Source: Actinacidiphila paucisporea
Lineage (GTDB): Bacteria > Actinomycetota > Actinomycetes > Streptomycetales > Streptomycetaceae
Assembly: GCF_900142575.1 (NCBI RefSeq)
Contig: NZ_FRBI01000001.1
Span: 373,014-437,013, forward strand
Direction of reading: 5' to 3'
Length of the DNA stretch: 64,000 nucleotides
Every line of letters starts with the position of its first letter. Positions within the stretch are counted from its first letter, which is position 1. Shown one piece after another: positions 1-7,999 of the stretch. The notes under the pieces are model-generated. The model saw only the letters and a program-made list of their open reading frames with translations, searched no databases and had not been told where the DNA came from. Both the position numbers and the translations under genes were made by a program.

Positions 1-74
1 TGGTGGGAGTGCGGGTGACCGGGAAGTCCGGGCAGGCCCTCGGGATTACCGGGATGGCCCGGTAAGGGAGAAAG

Positions 75-88
75 TTGGTCCAGACCAA
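75..88. promoter_or_regulatory. DasR-type operator (dre-like) for a leftward gene outside the window
   Basis: The 14-bp near-palindrome TTGGTCCAGACCAA matches the known Streptomyces DasR-responsive element, which controls chitin and N-acetylglucosamine genes. Read on the minus strand it follows a good -35 hexamer, TTGACA (positions 100-95), by about 6 bases, so the operator fills the promoter spacer. The -10 region (about 76-71) is weak. The gene it serves should lie left of the window, because no minus-strand start codon is visible between 1 and 70. A second site with the same layout lies in front of the chitinase at the right end. Confidence 0.6.
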
Positions 89-235
89 TTGGGTTGTCAA
101 GACCTCTTGCGGACAGCCGCCGTTCACCATTGCCGATCCGCAACTTTGCGCACCCGATCCGCTACACATCGATAAGCTGACGAGCGAAAATCGCCAGGCC
201 GCAGGGCCGAACCGGCGGAAAGGAGGAGGTTCCGG

Positions 236-1084
236 ATGCTGGACGTCATCACGGTCACGACGGACGACCTCGCGCTTCCGCTGGAGGAGCACGTGACGCG
301 GATCGCGTCCGCGCTGGACGCCCACGGCCATGTCGTCGCGCTCGCCCCGCCCGAGCCCGACGACCCGGTCCGCCGCCGCCTGCACACCGTCCGATCCGCC
401 CTGGAGGCCGACCGGTTGGCGATCGTGCCGCTGACCCTGCCGCCGCTGGCCAGGGCGTTGCTCGGCGAGCAGCTGCGCCAGCTGGCCGGCACCGACCTCG
501 GGCCCGGCGTGCTCGCCGGCGCCGCCCGCCTGCTGTCGTACTACCTGCACTCCGGCGCGCTGCTCGGCTCGGTCGCCAAGCTCGACCGGGTGCCGGTCGG
601 CGTCGGCACCCACGTCAAGTCCCTCGTGCCCGGGCGGCACTTCGCGGTCCTCGCGCACCCCGAGCCCTACCTCGGCGAGGCCGAGCCGACCGCGATCCCG
701 CCGGGCCCCGGCTACCAGACGCAACTCGCGGTGGCCGGCAAGGGCCTCGACCCCGGCTGGATCACCGGCCCGCTGGCCGCCGCCTGGCACTCCCAGCACC
801 TGCGCGAGGTGCCGCTGCCGCCGGACTCGGCCCGCTGGTGGGGCACCGCCAAACTGGTCGAGTTCACCGCCTACATCGCCGACGTCGGCATGCTCTACCA
901 GCTCGTCACCTCCGTGCGGCGCGACACCTGCACCTGGTGCGGGCTCGAAGTCATCGGCGACCAGTGCCTGTTCTGCGCCACCCGGCTCGCGGAGCGGCAG
1001 GCCCCGGCCAAGCACGCCGCCGACCACCGCGGCCGCTCCGTGGAGACCCCGCGCCGCCCCCAACTCGAACCCCACAAGCGATAG
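236..1084 (+). CDS. Conserved protein with C-terminal zinc ribbon, first gene of the Tad pilus locus
   Basis: This 282-residue protein starts at ATG 236 behind a strong ribosome binding site (AAAGGAGGAGG). I do not recognise a named family. The first 210 residues look like a soluble alpha/beta protein with no signal peptide or membrane span. Near residues 230-250 there are two Cys-x2-Cys pairs (CTWC and CLFC), which suggests a small zinc ribbon, followed by a basic tail. It lies 12 bases before cpaB in the same direction, so it is probably cotranscribed with the pilus genes. A role in pilus assembly or its control is inference from position only. Confidence 0.75.
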   Translation: MLDVITVTTDDLALPLEEHVTRIASALDAHGHVVALAPPEPDDPVRRRLHTVRSALEADRLAIVPLTLPPLARALLGEQLRQLAGTDLGPGVLAGAARLLSYYLHSGALLGSVAKLDRVPVGVGTHVKSLVPGRHFAVLAHPEPYLGEAEPTAIPPGPGYQTQLAVAGKGLDPGWITGPLAAAWHSQHLREVPLPPDSARWWGTAKLVEFTAYIADVGMLYQLVTSVRRDTCTWCGLEVIGDQCLFCATRLAERQAPAKHAADHRGRSVETPRRPQLEPHKR

Positions 1085-1096
1085 GTCCGCCCGCAC

Positions 1097-1825
1097 ATGA
1101 ACTCACGTCAGCGCCGTGGTGCCGTCCTCCTGGTGGTCTCCGCCGTGTGCGCGGTCGCCGCCTTCGCCGGGGTGCTCGCCGTCGTCAACGACGCGCGGTC
1201 GCAGGTCGGGGAGAAGGTCACGGCGTACGAACTGTCCACCGACATAGCCGCGTACCAGCAGATCGGCGGCGCCGACATACGGCGGATACAGGTCCCGTCG
1301 CGCTGGCTGCCGGACACCGCGGTCCGCGACCTCGGGCAGGTGCAGGGCAAGATCGCCGCGGTGGCGCTCAAGAAGGGCTCGCTGCTGCAGACCGACATGG
1401 TGGCCGCCCGGCCCGAACTGCGGCCGGGCCAGATGGAGATCGCCATCATGATCGACGCGGAGACCGGCGTCGCCGGCAAGATCACCCCGGGCGCCCGGGT
1501 CAACATCTTCGCCACCTTCGCCGGCCGCAAGGACACCGACCCCGACCTCTCGCGCATCATCGTCGCCGGCGCCCAGGTCATCGACGTCGGCGAGATCAAG
1601 GCCTTCGACAAGAGCGCCGACGCGCAGCGGCTGTCCACCGAGGGCGTGCCCATCACCTTCGCGCTGGGCGCCGAGGACGCCCAACGCGTCGCCTACGCCG
1701 AGTCGTTCGCCGAACACGTACGTCTCGCCCTGGTGGCCCCCGGCGACACCGCCGCACCCCCGGACACCAGCCGCACCTACACGCTGTCCGGGGACACCGC
1801 CGGCAGGGGAGGCGGCCGCCCGTGA
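1097..1825 (+). CDS. cpaB: CpaB/RcpC-type Flp pilus assembly protein (SAF domain)
   Basis: The 242-residue protein has a short cytoplasmic stretch, one N-terminal membrane helix (about residues 10-30), then a SAF-type domain containing the stretch RRIQVPSRWLP and VALKKGSLLQTDM, followed by a C-terminal region with VNIFATFAG. CpaB family proteins sit at the membrane and help assemble or stabilise the Tad machine. Its TGA stop overlaps the GTG start of the next gene (GTGA), which indicates translational coupling. The ribosome binding site is weak, so it may depend on translation from the upstream gene. Confidence 0.88.
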   Translation: MNSRQRRGAVLLVVSAVCAVAAFAGVLAVVNDARSQVGEKVTAYELSTDIAAYQQIGGADIRRIQVPSRWLPDTAVRDLGQVQGKIAAVALKKGSLLQTDMVAARPELRPGQMEIAIMIDAETGVAGKITPGARVNIFATFAGRKDTDPDLSRIIVAGAQVIDVGEIKAFDKSADAQRLSTEGVPITFALGAEDAQRVAYAESFAEHVRLALVAPGDTAAPPDTSRTYTLSGDTAGRGGGRP

Positions 1826-3405
1826 CCGTACGCATCGTCGCCGCCACCTCCGACGCCGACGCCGCCCGCGCCCTTACCGGCCTGCTCGGCCAACTCCCCG
1901 GCGCGGAACCGGCACCCGCGCTGCACGACTCCACCGGCCTGCTCGAACTGCTGGCCGGCGCCGCCGAGTCGGGCTTCGACGAACTGCCCGAAGTCGTCAT
2001 CGTCCACGAGGCGATCGGCCCGATGCCCGCGCTCGACCTGGTCCGCGACATCGCGCTGCGCTACCCCGCGGTCGGCGTCGTCCTGCTCACCGGCGACCCC
2101 GGCCCCGCCGCACTGGCCGCCGCGATGAATTCCGGCGCCCGAGGCGTCATCGGACTCCCGCTGTCCTACGACGAGTTGGGCGCCCGCGTCGACGCCGCCG
2201 CCACCTGGGCCGCCGGCGTCCGCCGCCACCTCGGCCCGCAGCGCGCCGCCCTGCCCGCGGTCGCCGGCGGCACCCTGGTCGCCGTCGCCGGGGCCAAGGG
2301 CGGCGTCGGCACCACCGTCACCGCCATCCACCTCGCCCTGGCCGCCCACGCGTCGGGCCGCTCCACCGCCCTGGTCGACCTCGACCTCCAGGGCGGCGAC
2401 GTCGCCTCCTACCTCGACGTGCAGTTCCGCCGCTCGGTCGCCGACCTCGCCGACATCGCGGACGTCTCCTCCCGCGTCCTCCAGGACGCCATGTACGTCC
2501 ACGAGTCGGGCCCCGCCCTGCTGCTCGCCCCCGCCGACGGCGAGCGCGGCGAGGACGTCACCGACCGGGCCGCCCGCCTCGTCCTGACCGCCCTGCGGCA
2601 GCGCTACGAAGTCGTCGTCGTCGACTGCGGCACCCAGATGACCAGTGCCAACGCGGCCGCCGTCGAGGTCGCCGACACCGCGGTCCTGGTCACCACGCCC
2701 GACGTGGTGGCGGTCCGCGCCGCCAAGCGCATGGTCCGCATGTGGGACCGCCTCCAGATACGCAAACCCCAGGACACGACCACGGTCGTCAACCGCCACA
2801 CCCGCTCAACGGAGATCCAGCCGAGCCTGGTCGGCCGCATCACCGGCACGCGTATCGCGGCCTCGGTCGTCCCCGCCGCCTTCCGCGAACTCCAGCCCGT
2901 CATCGACGCGGGCCGCCTGCACGACCTCGACACCCGCTCCACCGTCAAGGCCGGCATCTGGTCCCTGGCGGGCGAGCTGGGCCTGGTCACCGGGGCGGCG
3001 CTGCCGGCGGCCCGCACCAGGAAGTCCCGCCGCGGCGGCGGCGACCGCGGCCAGGTCACCCTGGAGACGCTGGGGATGACGCCGATCATCCTGGTCACCC
3101 TGATCCTGGTCTGGCAGGCGGTACTGGCGGGCTACACCTTCACCCTGGCCGGCGACGCGGCCGACGCGGCGGCGCGGGCCGCCGCCGTGTCCGACTCCCC
3201 GCGGGCCGCGGGCGACGAGGCCGCCCGCAGCGACCTGCCCGGCGCGTGGTCGGGCGACGCCAAGGTCGACGCCCAGAGCAACTTCGACGGCACCGTCGAG
3301 GCCACCGTGACCCTGCATGTCCCGGTCCTCTTCCCCGGCGTCATCAACTTCTGGCTCCCCGTCCACGGCCACGCCAAGACCGTCGACGAACGGCCCGACC
3401 GATGA
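1822..3405 (+). CDS. cpaE: CpaE-like ATPase fused to a TadE-like pseudopilin
   Basis: The 527-residue frame begins at GTG 1822, overlapping the cpaB stop. Residues 1-130 resemble a degenerate receiver domain. Residues 140-400 form a ParA/MinD-type ATPase with the deviant Walker A motif GAKGGVGTT and the later VVVVDCG strand. Such CpaE proteins localise the Tad machine. The frame then runs without a stop into a typical pseudopilin: a basic stretch, DRG, QVTLETLG, a long hydrophobic helix (about 418-440), and an Ala-rich exposed domain. The Gly410-Gln411 bond sits where a prepilin peptidase would cut. Most Tad loci encode these two parts as separate genes, so the fusion is unusual. The stop overlaps the next start (ATGA). 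Confidence 0.85.
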   Translation: MTVRIVAATSDADAARALTGLLGQLPGAEPAPALHDSTGLLELLAGAAESGFDELPEVVIVHEAIGPMPALDLVRDIALRYPAVGVVLLTGDPGPAALAAAMNSGARGVIGLPLSYDELGARVDAAATWAAGVRRHLGPQRAALPAVAGGTLVAVAGAKGGVGTTVTAIHLALAAHASGRSTALVDLDLQGGDVASYLDVQFRRSVADLADIADVSSRVLQDAMYVHESGPALLLAPADGERGEDVTDRAARLVLTALRQRYEVVVVDCGTQMTSANAAAVEVADTAVLVTTPDVVAVRAAKRMVRMWDRLQIRKPQDTTTVVNRHTRSTEIQPSLVGRITGTRIAASVVPAAFRELQPVIDAGRLHDLDTRSTVKAGIWSLAGELGLVTGAALPAARTRKSRRGGGDRGQVTLETLGMTPIILVTLILVWQAVLAGYTFTLAGDAADAAARAAAVSDSPRAAGDEAARSDLPGAWSGDAKVDAQSNFDGTVEATVTLHVPVLFPGVINFWLPVHGHAKTVDERPDR

Positions 3406-4124
3406 ACACCGCCTCCGGCGGGGTTCCCCCGCACTCCCGGGTCCCCCTCTCCAGGGCCGCGGCCCTGCCCCGCTCCTCTGCGCCCCCGGTCACCGGCCGG
3501 TGGTCCGGTGCGGACCGGGTTGCCTCTTCCGGCCGGTGGCGGCGTGCGGCTCGTGGTGGGCTGGTGGCGCCGTTCCTCGCGCCCCTGAGGGGTGCTCTTG
3601 CGCTGGTGGGTGCGCACCGGGGGCGCGGGGAACTGCGCGCTCAACCGGTCACCGGCGTGGGGCCCGGTGCGGGCCGGGTTGCCCCTGTGGGCCGGTGGCG
3701 GCGTGCGGCTGGTGGTGGGCTGGTGGCGCCGTTCCTCGCGCCCCTGAGGGGTGCTCGGCGCAGGGCGGATCGGGGGGTGGCCTCGCTCGAGTATCTCGGG
3801 ATGTTGCCGTTCCTGCTGCTCATCGCGTTGGCGGGCGTTCAGCTCGGGCTCGTGGCGTATTGCGCCGAGCAAGCCGGCACGGCAGCCCGTACCGCCGCGC
3901 GGACCGCGGCGCTGCCGCCGCCGCACGGGGGCAAGCAGGCCGGGCAGGACGCCGGCGCGGGCGCCGTCAGCAACTGGCTGACCGCGACCATCACCTGGCA
4001 GAACGCCCCCCTCGACGCCTACACCGCCAAAGCGGAGGTGCGCGTGCCCTCCGTGATCCCGGGCATCCGGCTGTTCGGCCCGGTGTCGCGCACCGCGACG
4101 ATGCCGAGGGAGGACACCCCATGA
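3402..4124 (+). CDS. TadE-like pseudopilin with repeat-derived N-terminal extension
   Basis: The frame opens at ATG 3402, overlapping the previous stop, and encodes 240 residues. Only the second half looks like a pseudopilin: DRG, then VASLEYLG from residue 126, a hydrophobic helix, and an exposed domain ending near PREDTP. The first about 120 residues are Arg/Gly/Pro/Ala-rich and are encoded by two copies of a 159-bp-spaced repeat (see the repeat entry). An in-frame GTG at 3777 could be a start but would remove the whole leader before the cleavage site. The stop overlaps the tadA start (ATGA). Function as a minor pilin is likely, but the true start is uncertain. Confidence 0.72.
   Translation: MNTASGGVPPHSRVPLSRAAALPRSSAPPVTGRWSGADRVASSGRWRRAARGGLVAPFLAPLRGALALVGAHRGRGELRAQPVTGVGPGAGRVAPVGRWRRAAGGGLVAPFLAPLRGARRRADRGVASLEYLGMLPFLLLIALAGVQLGLVAYCAEQAGTAARTAARTAALPPPHGGKQAGQDAGAGAVSNWLTATITWQNAPLDAYTAKAEVRVPSVIPGIRLFGPVSRTATMPREDTP
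3487..3757. repeat. Two direct copies of a GC-rich palindromic repeat inside the TadE frame
   Basis: Two similar segments, roughly 3487-3604 and 3647-3757, are offset by 159 bases; for example the string GCCCCTGAGGGGTGCTC begins at 3581 and again at 3740. Between them lies a strong hairpin: GTTCCTCGCGCCCC at 3571-3584 pairs with GGGGCGCGGGGAAC at about 3620-3633 with one mismatch. Sequences of this type are scattered between genes in many Streptomyces genomes. Finding them inside a translated frame suggests insertion or expansion of an intergenic repeat into the 5' end of the pseudopilin gene. Confidence 0.75.
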
Positions 4125-5455
4125 GCCTGCGCGCACGACTCGTCGCCGACGAGGCGACTCCGCAGACGCAGGAGAGCCACCTGGTCGCCGTCTACCGGGC
4201 CAAGCTGCTCCAGGAGATCGACCTCGCCGAGATGTCGGCGCTGGCCGCCGCCGAGCGAAGGTCGCGCCTGGAGCGGGTGCTCGGGCACATCATCAGCCGT
4301 GAGGGCCCGGTGCTGTCCACCGCGGAGCGGGCCGCGCTGATCCGGCGGGTGGTGGACGAGGCGCTGGGCCTGGGCATCCTGGAGCCGCTGCTCGAGGACC
4401 CCACCGTGACCGAGATCATGGTCAACGGCCCCGACCGCATCTACGTCGAGCGCGGCGGGCGGGTCGAACCCGTCGCCGCCCGCTTCTCCTCGGCCGAGCA
4501 GCTGCTGCAGACGATCGAGCGCATCGTGTCGACCGTCAACCGCCGGGTGGACGAGTCGAATCCGATGGTCGACGCCCGTCTGCCCTCCGGGGAGCGGGTC
4601 AACGTGGTGATCCCGCCGCTGTCGCTGACCGGCCCCACCCTCACGATCCGCCGCTTCCCGCGGGCCTACACCCTCAAGGAACTCATCGGCCTGGGCACCC
4701 TGGACGAGCACATGCTGCTGCTGCTGTCCTCGTTCGTGCGCGCGAAGTGCAACATCATCGTCAGCGGCGGCACGGGGTCCGGCAAGACGACGCTGCTCAA
4801 CGCCCTGTCCGGCCTCATCCCCGACGGCGAGCGCATCATCACCGTCGAGGACGCGGCCGAACTCCAACTCCAGCAGGAGCATGTGATCCGGCTGGAGTCC
4901 CGGCCGCCGAATGTCGAGGGCGAGGGCCGGATCACCATCAGGGACCTGGTGCGCAACTCGCTGCGGATGCGGCCCGACCGCATCATCGTCGGCGAGGTGC
5001 GCGGCGGCGAGACGCTGGACATGCTGCAGGCCATGTCCACCGGTCACGACGGCTCGCTGGCCACCGTGCACGCCAACTCCGCGGAGGACGCGGTGCTGCG
5101 GCTGCAGACGCTGGCGTCGATGAGCGAGGTGAAGATCCCCTTCGAGGCGCTGCGCGACCAGATCAACAGCGCCGTCGACGTCCTGGTCCAGCTGCACCGC
5201 CACATCGACGGCACCCGCCGCATCGCCGAGATCGCGGTTCTCTCCTCCCGCGGCCGCGACTCCTTCCGGCTGACCTCGGCCACCCGCTTCCGCGCCGAGC
5301 CGCTCGGCGTCGACCGCATCGTCCGCGGCTGGTACGAACACCGGCCGGTGCCGCGGGAGATCGGCGAGCGCCTCTACCTCGCCGGCGAGCACGTCCCGGC
5401 CGCCTTCGGGATCGGCGCCAGCGAACTCGAACTCGACAGCCGGGAGGCGAAATGA
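4121..5455 (+). CDS. tadA: TadA/CpaF secretion ATPase
   Basis: The 444-residue protein is a hexameric VirB11/PulE-type motor ATPase that powers Flp pilus assembly at the inner face of the membrane. Visible motifs are the N-terminal domain with TVTEIMVNGPDRIYVE, Walker A GGTGSGKTT near residue 216, the Asp box IITVEDAAELQL, Walker B MRPDRIIVGEVRGGE, and the His box TGHDGSLATVHAN. Length is normal for the CpaF family. The ATG at 4121 overlaps the stop of the TadE gene, and its own stop overlaps the tadB start, so the three genes are tightly coupled. Confidence 0.95.
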   Translation: MSLRARLVADEATPQTQESHLVAVYRAKLLQEIDLAEMSALAAAERRSRLERVLGHIISREGPVLSTAERAALIRRVVDEALGLGILEPLLEDPTVTEIMVNGPDRIYVERGGRVEPVAARFSSAEQLLQTIERIVSTVNRRVDESNPMVDARLPSGERVNVVIPPLSLTGPTLTIRRFPRAYTLKELIGLGTLDEHMLLLLSSFVRAKCNIIVSGGTGSGKTTLLNALSGLIPDGERIITVEDAAELQLQQEHVIRLESRPPNVEGEGRITIRDLVRNSLRMRPDRIIVGEVRGGETLDMLQAMSTGHDGSLATVHANSAEDAVLRLQTLASMSEVKIPFEALRDQINSAVDVLVQLHRHIDGTRRIAEIAVLSSRGRDSFRLTSATRFRAEPLGVDRIVRGWYEHRPVPREIGERLYLAGEHVPAAFGIGASELELDSREAK

Positions 5456-6483
5456 CGCTGCCCCCCGGCGGAGCGACCACGGCGGCCCTGTCGCCGCACC
5501 GTCTCACCGCGACCCGCGAACTCGCCGCCGCGGGGCGGAATTTCGCCACCGGCCCGTATCCGCTGCTGGTGCTCGGCGCCACCGTGCTCGCCCTCGTACT
5601 GGCCGTCTGGGGCCTGCACGCGTGGCGCGGCGGCCGGGCCGACCGGATGGCGCTGGTCGAGCGGCTCGCCATCGAGGCCGGCGACCCCGGCGGCCCGCCG
5701 GTCGCCTTCGCCGCGCTCGACCGGCGGGTACGCCGCTACGCGTGGGGCCGCCGACTGGCCGGCCGGCTCGCCGCCACCGGCACCAACCTCACCCCCGGGC
5801 AGTTCACCGCCGCCGTGGTCGGCCTGGTGCTCGGGTCGTGGGTGGCGGCCGCCGCGCTGCTCGCACCGTTCTTCGGCCCGATCGCCGCGCTGATCGCCGG
5901 CTGGGTCGCGTACTCGTTCCTGGAATGGCGCCGCCGCATCCGCACCGAGCGCTTCATCGCCCAACTCCCGGACCTGGCGCGTGTGCTGGCCAACGCCACG
6001 CAGGCGGGTCTCGCCCTGCGCACGGCGGTGTCGATGGCGGCGGAGGAGCTGGACGCGCCCGCGGGCGAGGAGTTGAAGAAGGTCGCCGACGCCATGGCGG
6101 TGGGCCACTCCGTCGAGGACTCCCTCGGCGAGCTGCAGGAGCGGTTGCCCAGCCGGGAGTTGATCGTGCTGGTGTCCACGCTGGTGCTGTCCAGCCGGGC
6201 CGGCGGCTCGGTCGTGGAGTCGCTGCGCAATCTCACCGTCACCCTGGAGGAGCGCAAGGAGACCCGCCGCGAGATCCGTACCCAGATGTCCCAGGTCACC
6301 GTCACCGCCTACGCGGTCCCCGTCATCGGCCTGGGCTCGCTCTTCCTGCTGGACCGCATCATGCCGGGCTCGCTCAGCGCGATGACCGGCTCCACGATCG
6401 GCCGGATCTGCGTGCTGATCTCGCTCGGGCTGTACGCGCTCGGCTTCGCGCTGATCCGCCGCATGTCGCGGATCGACGTATGA
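5452..6483 (+). CDS. tadB: TadB pilus assembly membrane protein (GspF type)
   Basis: The 343-residue integral membrane protein begins at ATG 5452, overlapping the tadA stop. It has an N-terminal membrane helix (about residues 35-55), a paired hydrophobic segment near 115-150, a cytoplasmic type II secretion F domain with LPDLARVLANATQAGL and SSRAGGSVVESLRNL, and two C-terminal helices. TadB and TadC together form the platform on which the TadA motor acts. The domain order and length are typical. Confidence 0.93.
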   Translation: MTLPPGGATTAALSPHRLTATRELAAAGRNFATGPYPLLVLGATVLALVLAVWGLHAWRGGRADRMALVERLAIEAGDPGGPPVAFAALDRRVRRYAWGRRLAGRLAATGTNLTPGQFTAAVVGLVLGSWVAAAALLAPFFGPIAALIAGWVAYSFLEWRRRIRTERFIAQLPDLARVLANATQAGLALRTAVSMAAEELDAPAGEELKKVADAMAVGHSVEDSLGELQERLPSRELIVLVSTLVLSSRAGGSVVESLRNLTVTLEERKETRREIRTQMSQVTVTAYAVPVIGLGSLFLLDRIMPGSLSAMTGSTIGRICVLISLGLYALGFALIRRMSRIDV

Positions 6484-6514
6484 GAGGGACGAACAGCGCT
6501 GTGAGGAGCCGCAT

Positions 6515-7414
6515 ATGACGCTCATCGGCCTCGGACTCGGCCTGGCGATCGCCGCCTGCGCGGTCGGCGTGGTCTACGCGGTCGGGCTGCTGCGCGCCGA
6601 CGCCAAGCTCCCCGACGACCTCGCCCTCGCCCTGGAGGTCGGCGGCACCCGCACCACCCGTACCGGCAACGCCATCGACCGGCTCGGCATCCGCTGGGCG
6701 CCGATGGTGCTGCGGATGATGGGGCCGGCCCGTATCGCGAAGATGAGGGCCAGGATCGACCACGCCGGCCATCCGCACGGCCTGACCGTCGAGCGCTACG
6801 CGGCCCGCCGGGCGGTCTACGGCGCCCTCGGCGGTCTCGCCGCCCTGCTGGCGCTGACCCGCGGCAGCTGGTTCCTGGCGCTGCTGCTGCTGGCCTACGG
6901 CTGGGGCTGGGCGGACCTGGGCATCTGGCTCGCCGTCCGCCGCCGCCGTGACGACATCGAACGCACCCTGCCGGACTTCCTCGACGTCCTCGCCGTCGTC
7001 GTCAGCGCGGGCCTCGGTTTCCGCCAGGCCCTGGAGCGCGTCAACTCGGTCTACACCGGCCCCTGGTCGGACGAGATCCGGGTGGCCCTGCGGCAGATGG
7101 ACGTCGGCGTCAGCCGCCGTGACGCCTTCGACCAGCTCCGCAAGCGCAACCGCAGCGACCAGGTCGGCCAGTTCGTCACCGCTCTCCAGCAGGGTGAGGA
7201 GCTGGGCGCCCCGATCGCCCGCACCCTCCTGCAGATCGCCGCCGACATGCGGCGTACCGAGGCGCAGAACGCCCGCCGCCGGGCCGCCCGCATGGTCCCC
7301 CGCGCCACCGGCGTCATCACCGTGCTGCTGGTCCCCGCCACCATGCTTCTGCTGATCACGGGCACCGTCATCGGCTCGCAGATCCATTTCGGCGATGTTT
7401 TCGGAAACGGGTGA
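6515..7414 (+). CDS. tadC: TadC pilus assembly membrane protein (GspF type)
   Basis: The 299-residue protein follows tadB by 31 bases behind a GAGGAG ribosome binding site. It has an N-terminal membrane helix, a central pair of hydrophobic segments (about residues 105-145), the type II secretion F domain with TLPDFLDVLAVVVSAGLGF and a C-terminal helix (VITVLLVPATMLLLITG). It is the partner of TadB in the pilus platform. The gene ends just before a 247-base gap leading to the pilin, which suggests that pilin expression has its own promoter. Confidence 0.93.
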   Translation: MTLIGLGLGLAIAACAVGVVYAVGLLRADAKLPDDLALALEVGGTRTTRTGNAIDRLGIRWAPMVLRMMGPARIAKMRARIDHAGHPHGLTVERYAARRAVYGALGGLAALLALTRGSWFLALLLLAYGWGWADLGIWLAVRRRRDDIERTLPDFLDVLAVVVSAGLGFRQALERVNSVYTGPWSDEIRVALRQMDVGVSRRDAFDQLRKRNRSDQVGQFVTALQQGEELGAPIARTLLQIAADMRRTEAQNARRRAARMVPRATGVITVLLVPATMLLLITGTVIGSQIHFGDVFGNG

Positions 7415-7518
7415 TCGGGGTGCGACACAGCGTGATCAACAGGCATGCTGTACACGCCACTTGCCGGTACGGCGATTGGCGCACAACCGGCTGCGGATGC
7501 CCGAGGTTCGGGTGTACC

Positions 7519-7549
7519 TTTGCATTCGCAACCATATTTGCACCTGCAA
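7519..7549. promoter_or_regulatory. Tandem palindromic operator upstream of the Flp pilin gene
   Basis: Two 13-bp elements, TTTGCATTCGCAA (7519-7531) and TTTGCACCTGCAA (7537-7549), are direct repeats offset by 18 bases. Each contains the inverted arms TTGC-N4-GCAA. They lie about 115 bases before the pilin start in the 7415-7661 gap. The regular spacing suggests a cooperative repressor or activator site controlling pilin expression. I do not recognise the regulator. The rest of the gap holds no convincing gene. Confidence 0.45.
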
Positions 7550-7661
7550 TCAGTTCCGATCCGCTGCGGACGACAACCGACGACCACCAGCGAGAGGCGG
7601 TGCGCCGTGACCACCACCCCCGACCCCGACGGGCAGCCCACGGCCACCCAGGTGACAAAGA

Positions 7662-7943
7662 ATGGGGCGAAACACGATGAACAGGTGGGCAGTCCAGCGC
7701 TACACCGCCGCCGAGGTCTGGCTCCGCGACCGAATGGACCGCGCGGCAGCACGGCTGAGGTCCCCCGCGGACCGCGGGCAGACGTCGTTCGAGTACCTGG
7801 GGATCGCGGTCGTGATCGCGGTGATCATCGGGATCCTGGCGACGACGGGCATCGGCGACGCCGTCCAGAAGGCCATTCTCGACGCGATCGGCCGGATCTC
7901 CGGGGGCAAGGGCGGTGGTGGCGGGGGCGGCGGTGGCAAGTAG
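7662..7943 (+). CDS. flp: Flp-type major pilin prepilin
   Basis: The 93-residue prepilin starts at ATG 7662 behind AGGTGA (spacing 6); ATG 7677 is an alternative. A 39-residue basic leader ends in DRG, followed by QTSFEYLGIAVVIAVIIG, the classic pilin processing site with Glu at position 5 and a hydrophobic helix. Cleavage after Gly39 would give a 54-residue mature pilin, as expected for Flp. The C-terminus is a Gly-rich run with two Lys (residues 79-93), unusual and low in complexity. The site resembles those in the CpaE-TadE fusion and TadE proteins. Confidence 0.9.
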   Translation: MGRNTMNRWAVQRYTAAEVWLRDRMDRAAARLRSPADRGQTSFEYLGIAVVIAVIIGILATTGIGDAVQKAILDAIGRISGGKGGGGGGGGGK

Positions 7944-7999
7944 CGGCGGTCCGGGCCGCTGACGACGCGGGTCAGACGGTCGGGCTCTACGTCGTCGCG

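Noticed and set aside
838..1821. Long open frame upstream of and continuous with the CpaE frame
   Set aside because: It overlaps the zinc-ribbon gene and cpaB in another frame and has Arg/Pro/His-rich content typical of a shadow frame in GC-rich DNA. The CpaE gene starts at GTG 1822.
7445..7999. Open frame upstream of the TadG-like region
   Set aside because: It overlaps the whole flp gene in a different frame and its product is Arg/Gly/Pro-rich. It was kept only as evidence for a possible frameshift.
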